From: DASXAI01 sp963728985
Lineage (GTDB): Bacteria > Actinomycetota > Acidimicrobiia > Acidimicrobiales > Ilumatobacteraceae
Length of the DNA: 64,000 bases
Reading direction: 5' to 3'
Assembly (NCBI GenBank): GCA_963728985.1
Contig: CAVSME010000007.1
Location: 232,177-296,176, forward strand
Below the pieces are notes generated by a model. That model did no database searches. It was not told where the DNA came from and worked only from the letters and a program-made list of their open reading frames with translations. The position numbers and the translations under genes were made by a program. Below are positions 60,354 through 64,000 of this stretch, one piece after another; the first letter of the stretch is position 1; every line of letters starts with the position of its first letter.

Positions 60354-61519
60354 GGTGCGGGCGATCCTTTCGATGGGTCTGGTGCAGGGATGTTACGGCG
60401 CCGCCCCCGGCGCGAGTGGACGCGCTCGGCCATCTGCCGACCGACTTCGCTGCGATGGAGCATCTCGTAGAGGCCGAGGTAGCGCCGGGCGAGGCTGTCC
60501 ATGGAGAACATGTCGGCGCGCTCGGCGCCGGAGCGGCGCAACCGGTCGGCCAGATCGTCGTCGGTCAGCACGTGGCGGAGCTCGGCGGCGAGGGCCTCGG
60601 CGTCGCCGCCCGGGACCAGCCGGGCGTCCAGATCAGGACGGGCCACGTTGCGGTACCCGGGCAGGTCGGTGGCGACGATCGGCGTGCGGGCCGCCATCGC
60701 CTCGATCAGCACGACGCCGAACGACTCGCCGCCGAGCGACGGCGCGCAGAACACCGACGCCCCCCGCATCCGGGCGATCTTCTCCTCGTCGCTGATGAGG
60801 CCGAGCCACTCGATGCGGGGATCGCCGGCGTACTGGGCCTGGAGGCGGGCCGAGTCCGGACCGCTGCCGGCCACCCAGCAACGGGTCGTCGGGGGCAGCG
60901 ACGCCATCGCCGCCAGCAGCACGTCGAGGCCCTTGCGGGGCTCGTGGCGGCCGCAGAAGAACACCGTCGGCCCGTCGGGCTTCAGCGGATCGGCCAGCCG
61001 CCAGCGGTCGACCTCGACGCCGTTGTACACCAGCTCGTAGCAGCCGCCGAGGTAGCGCTGGGCCAAGAGGCGGGCGTCATCGGACACAGCGCAGCGCACG
61101 TCGATGCGGGCGGCGAAGCGCCCGAGCGCCGGGTTGAGCCACCGGTACGACGAGCTCTCGCCGGCAGCGTGGAACGTGGCCACCGTCGGCGCCGTGTGCA
61201 TCAGCAAGGCGGTGAGCGTCGGCCCGGGAGCGAGCGGCTCGTGCAGGTGCACGATGTCGAACTCCTCGTCACGCAGGGCCCGCATGGTGCGCAGCGTGGC
61301 GGCCAGGTCGGGGGCGACCGGGGCCATCGAGCCGTTGGCGGCGGTCGGGATGCTGTTGCCGAGGGGCGTGACGAACAGCTCGGGCGGCGGGCCGTCGCAC
61401 GGGGCCAGCACCCGCGCCTCGTGCCCCAGCCGGCGCAGGACGCGGGCCAGGCCGAGCACCTGAGCTTGGACACCACCCGGCACGGCCAGGCTGTATGGGC
61501 AGACCAGGCCGACCCGCAT
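60350..61519 (-). CDS. GT4 glycosyltransferase, PimA-like
   Basis: 389 residues. MRVGLVCPYSLAVPGGVQAQ is nearly the PimA opening; FDIVHLHEPLAPGPTLTALL, VATFHAAGESSSYRWLNPAL, FFCGRHEPRKGLDVLLAAMA and the nucleotide-sugar motif FCAPSLGGESFGVVLIEAMA are GT-B landmarks. Phosphatidyl-myo-inositol mannosyltransferase (PimA), which starts PIM and lipoarabinomannan synthesis, is the closest known activity; the exact acceptor here is inferred. Overlaps lemA. Confidence 0.88.
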   Translation of the reverse strand: MRVGLVCPYSLAVPGGVQAQVLGLARVLRRLGHEARVLAPCDGPPPELFVTPLGNSIPTAANGSMAPVAPDLAATLRTMRALRDEEFDIVHLHEPLAPGPTLTALLMHTAPTVATFHAAGESSSYRWLNPALGRFAARIDVRCAVSDDARLLAQRYLGGCYELVYNGVEVDRWRLADPLKPDGPTVFFCGRHEPRKGLDVLLAAMASLPPTTRCWVAGSGPDSARLQAQYAGDPRIEWLGLISDEEKIARMRGASVFCAPSLGGESFGVVLIEAMAARTPIVATDLPGYRNVARPDLDARLVPGGDAEALAAELRHVLTDDDLADRLRRSGAERADMFSMDSLARRYLGLYEMLHRSEVGRQMAERVHSRRGRRRNIPAPDPSKGSPAP

Positions 61520-61528
61520 CCCCCAAAC

Positions 61529-62938
61529 TTAACCCGGTGGGGGAAGCCCCATGGGGAGATGGACCACGAAGCGGGCTCCGCTGCCCGGCGTGGCGATGGC
61601 GCTGACCCGCCCCCCGTGGGCGCTGACCACGGCGGCGACGATGGCCAGGCCCAGCCCGGCGCCCCCGCCGTGCTTGCGGTTCCGGGAGGAATCGGCCCGG
61701 TAGAACCGCTCGAAGACGTGGGCCGCCGCCTCCGGCGTCATGCCTGGCCCCTCGTCGGCCACCTCCACCACGGCGTCGCCGCCGTCCACGTCCACCCGCA
61801 CGGCCACGGCCGTGCCTTCCGGTGTGTGGACACGGGCGTTGGCCAGCAGGTTGGCCACGACCTGGTGCAGCCGCATGTCGTCGCCGCTCACCACGACCGG
61901 GCGTCCGGGGTCGACGAAGCTGATCGGGCGGTTCGGCTCCACGGCGCGGGCGTCGGCCACGGCGTCGTCGACCAGCGCCACCAGCTCCACCGGCTCGCGC
62001 TCGAGGGGTCGTCCCTGGTCGAGGCGGGCCAGGAGGAGCAGGTCGTCGACCAGGACGCTCATGCGCGAGGCCTCGTCCTCGATGCGGCGCATGGCCAGTG
62101 CCAGCTGGTCGGGATCGTCGGCGGCACCGCGGCGGAAGAGCTCCGAGTAGCCGCGGATCGACGTGAGCGGGGTGCGCAGCTCGTGGGAGGCGTCGGCCAC
62201 GAAGCGACGGAGCCGCTGCTCCAGCTCGTCGCGCTCGGCGAAGGACTCCTCGATGCGGTCCACCATCGTGTTGAACGCCACGCCCAGGTGACCGACCTCG
62301 GTGCGGGGGCTGGGCACCGGCACGCGGTGGGACAGGTCGCCGGCGGCCACGGCATCGGCCGCCACCACCACGTCGCCGAGGGGGCGCAGGCCCCGGCGCA
62401 CCACCCACGTCACGAGCCCGGCCAGGGCGACCACCACCGCCACCGTGGCCACGATCTCGACGGTGACCAGGCGGCTGAGGGTGTCTTCCACGTCGGTCAG
62501 CGGCGAGGCGATGATCACCGCCGTCCCGTTGTTGAGCTGCGTGACCTGGACCCGGTAGCTGGGCGATCCGTCCACGGAGTCGGTCGTGAGGTAGTCGACG
62601 CCCTGGGGCTGGCCCACCGTCTGCACGCTGGACAGGTCGGGGGCGGCGAGCTGCTCGTCGCCGCTCATGATCGGCGTGGTCTTCACCTGCCGGCCACTGG
62701 CATCGCGGACCTGCGTGTAGAGCCTGGACGGGTTGAACGCCCGCTCCTCGGGCCGGTCCGGAGGGATGAAGCCGCGCTGGACGTAGCCGATGATCGGTTG
62801 TGCGCTGCGGGCCAGATCCTCGTCGACCCGTTGGGTCAGGTAGCGGTCGAGGAAGCTGTAGACGACGACGCCGAGGCCGGCCATGGCCAACGTCGTGAGC
62901 GCCAGGACCCCGATCAGGACCCGAGCGCGCAGCGACAT
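61529..62938 (-). CDS. sensor histidine kinase
   Basis: 469 residues. Two N-terminal helices (LIGVLALTTLAMAGLGVVVY and VEIVATVAVVVALAGLVTWV) flank a ~130-residue extracytoplasmic domain; then HAMP (RGLRPLGDVVVAADAVAAGD), the H-box VADASHELRTPLTSIRGYSE, N-box HQVVANLLANARVHTPEGTA, G1 VADEGPGMTPEAAAHVFERF and G2 HGGGAGLGLAIVAAVVSAHG. Resembles MprB/TcrY-type actinobacterial kinases. Coupled to the response regulator (1 bp gap). Signal unknown. Confidence 0.94.
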   Translation of the reverse strand: MSLRARVLIGVLALTTLAMAGLGVVVYSFLDRYLTQRVDEDLARSAQPIIGYVQRGFIPPDRPEERAFNPSRLYTQVRDASGRQVKTTPIMSGDEQLAAPDLSSVQTVGQPQGVDYLTTDSVDGSPSYRVQVTQLNNGTAVIIASPLTDVEDTLSRLVTVEIVATVAVVVALAGLVTWVVRRGLRPLGDVVVAADAVAAGDLSHRVPVPSPRTEVGHLGVAFNTMVDRIEESFAERDELEQRLRRFVADASHELRTPLTSIRGYSELFRRGAADDPDQLALAMRRIEDEASRMSVLVDDLLLLARLDQGRPLEREPVELVALVDDAVADARAVEPNRPISFVDPGRPVVVSGDDMRLHQVVANLLANARVHTPEGTAVAVRVDVDGGDAVVEVADEGPGMTPEAAAHVFERFYRADSSRNRKHGGGAGLGLAIVAAVVSAHGGRVSAIATPGSGARFVVHLPMGLPPPG

Positions 62939-62939
62939 G

Positions 62940-63638
62940 TCACGCCGCTAACCACAGGCGGTAGCCGACGCCCCGGACCGTGTGGATGAGCGCCGGCTCG
63001 ACGCGATCGAGCTTCTTGCGGAGGTACGAGATGTACGTCTCCACCACGTTGGCGTCGCCGCCGAAGTCGTACTGCCACACGTGGTCGAGGATCTGGGCCT
63101 TGGAGAGCACCCGGTTCGGGTTCAGCATGAGGTAGCGCAGCAGCTTGAACTCCGTGGGCGACAGCTCGACCAGGCTGCCGTTGCGCCGTACTTCGTGGGT
63201 GTCCTCGTCGAGCTCGAGGTCGGCGAAGGCCAGCCTGCTCGTGCGGGCGTCGCCGTGCCCGGCCCGCCGCAGGACGGCCCGGATCCGTGCCACCACCTCT
63301 TCGAGGCTGAACGGCTTGGTCACGTAGTCGTCACCGCCGATGGTGAGGCCGCGCACCTTGTCCTCGGTGGCGTCGCGCGCCGTCAGGTAGACGACCGGAA
63401 CCCGGATGCCGTCGGCCCGCAGTCGCCGGCACACCTCGAACCCATCGAGGTCGGGCATCATCACATCGAGGACGACGAGGTCAGGGCGGAACTCGTTCAC
63501 GGCGGCGAGGGCGTCGCGCCCCGACCCCGCCGTCGCCACCTCGAAGCCCACATAGCGCAGGGCCATCGCGACGAGCTCGGTGATGTTGGTCTCGTCGTCG
63601 ACGACGAGCACGCGGCCCTCGGCCGGCGGATCACTCAT
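62940..63638 (-). CDS. OmpR/PhoB-family response regulator
   Basis: 232 residues. Receiver domain: EGRVLVVDDETNITELVAMA, phospho-acceptor RPDLVVLDVMMPDLDGFEVC (Asp about 55), the Lys in VTKPFSLEEVVARI. DNA-binding winged helix: VELSPTEFKLLRYLMLNPNR, AQILDHVWQYDFGGDANVVE and YISYLRKKLDRVEPALIHTV. Partner of the kinase downstream. Eleven-base direct repeats 67 bp upstream suggest autoregulation. Confidence 0.95.
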   Translation of the reverse strand: MSDPPAEGRVLVVDDETNITELVAMALRYVGFEVATAGSGRDALAAVNEFRPDLVVLDVMMPDLDGFEVCRRLRADGIRVPVVYLTARDATEDKVRGLTIGGDDYVTKPFSLEEVVARIRAVLRRAGHGDARTSRLAFADLELDEDTHEVRRNGSLVELSPTEFKLLRYLMLNPNRVLSKAQILDHVWQYDFGGDANVVETYISYLRKKLDRVEPALIHTVRGVGYRLWLAA

Positions 63639-63686
63639 GCCTCTATCGTGGCCTGGAGCGATGGGTCACCGCTGTGCAGATCCTGG

Positions 63687-63726
63687 GAGCTACCTGAGAA
63701 CCCACTCAGGTGGCTCTCAGGCGGCT
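63687..63726. promoter_or_regulatory. 11-bp direct repeats and overlapping hairpin upstream of the response regulator
   Basis: CTCAGGTGGCT (63705-63715) is followed without gap by CTCAGGCGGCT (63716-63726). An 11-bp period is what OmpR/PhoB-family regulators bind. GAGCTACCTGAG (63687-63698) can also pair with CTCAGGTGGCTC (63705-63716), 11 of 12, as a terminator for the LPxTG gene. One or both may be real. Confidence 0.45.
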
Positions 63727-64000
63727 CAGAGAGGCGCCCGCCGGCGCGTGGGCAGCACCAGGCCGGCCCCGACGGGCACGAGCAGCAGCGCCAGGAGCAG
63801 CAGCGGCTGCGTGTCCGACGAGCCCGTGGCGGGCAGGGTGGATCGCCGGGAGTGGTGGCCCGAGGCGGTGCCGTCGGCGGCAGGAGCGGTGGTCGGCTCC
63901 CGCGGCGGCGTGTTCGTGATCGTGACAGGCACGGACCGCATGTCAGGCGGGTGTGCTACCGGGATTGACGGCTATCTCCCCGCCAGGGTCCGACGGCCAG
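63726..64000 (-). CDS. LPxTG-anchored surface protein, C-terminal part with a probable frame break
   Basis: The last 71 codons read SVPVTITNTPPREPTTAPAA, then the sortase signal STLPATGSSDTQ, a hydrophobic helix LLLLALLLVPVGAGLVLPTR and a basic tail RRRAPL. The frame closes upstream at a TAG near 63972, but a +1 step near 63950 joins it to GGEIAVNPGSTP, so the gene very likely continues beyond the window. Sortase would link it to peptidoglycan. The domain before the anchor, ending in TITNT, resembles repeated extracellular beta domains. Function unknown. Confidence 0.65.

Overview
The window is a high-GC (about 70% by eye), gene-dense piece of an actinobacterial chromosome. Mycothiol-type enzymes (an S-(hydroxymethyl)mycothiol dehydrogenase and a mycothiol-dependent maleylpyruvate-isomerase-like protein), a PimA-like mannosyltransferase, many GTG starts, GTGA/ATGA gene overlaps and an LPxTG surface protein all point to Actinobacteria. 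The combination of tgt/queA with ArsM-like and ArsI-like genes makes me favour a deep-branching class such as Acidimicrobiia, but that is inference. No tRNA, rRNA, CRISPR array or intact transposase was seen.

Layout. 1-2 kb: hisS-aspS (minus strand, aspS cut by the window edge). 2-17 kb: an accessory patchwork of small enzymes: a flavin-dependent monooxygenase, a MarR/YceI divergent pair, an ECF sigma factor coupled to an anti-sigma-like/VOC fusion, enoyl-CoA hydratase, cupin, DUF1801, DUF3237, a carboxymuconolactone decarboxylase/VOC divergent pair, an alpha/beta hydrolase, and an M64 metallopeptidase fused to a seven-repeat propeller. 17-24 kb: SDR, SulP, a truncated ArsM-like methyltransferase, an aquaporin with an NPI motif, a broken MFS gene, and a divergent arsI/arsR pair. 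24-28 kb: a metal ABC transporter (lipoprotein, ATPase, permease), a second aquaporin and a DUF1269 protein. 29-34.6 kb: a frameshifted Na+/H+ antiporter, a large secreted beta-helix protein, and about 1 kb of decayed genes and repeats. 34.8-40.7 kb: an ArsR-rhodanese regulator divergent from a tightly packed operon (MBL-rhodanese-rhodanese, MFS, ArsM-like methyltransferase with an in-frame UGA, second methyltransferase, ArsR, SRPBCC). 40.8-64 kb: a conserved housekeeping block on the minus strand: relA, apt, CPA2 antiporter, secF, secD, yajC, tgt, queA, then ruvB, ruvA, ruvC, GNAT, mscR, peroxiredoxin, yebC, pdxT, pdxS, a DUF3048 lipoprotein, htpX, lemA, a glycosyltransferase, a sensor kinase and its response regulator, ending in an LPxTG protein. 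One plus-strand dienelactone-hydrolase gene interrupts this block.

The most interesting signal is at 38173-38973. An ArsM-like methyltransferase gene carries a single in-frame TGA exactly where the family has an arsenic-binding cysteine. Reading through restores the conserved C-terminus and ends in a 4-base overlap with the next gene. A truncated second copy at 19.9 kb has the TGA at the same codon. This is best explained as selenocysteine, inside an operon of persulfide and methyl-transfer enzymes.

Other points worth checking: two near-identical 14-bp palindromes that suggest one MarR regulator controls two divergent promoters; an anti-sigma-like segment fused to a VOC domain; two families of short intergenic repeats; a displaced copy of the relA 3' end; and six frame breaks that all have the same +1 phase, including one in queA.
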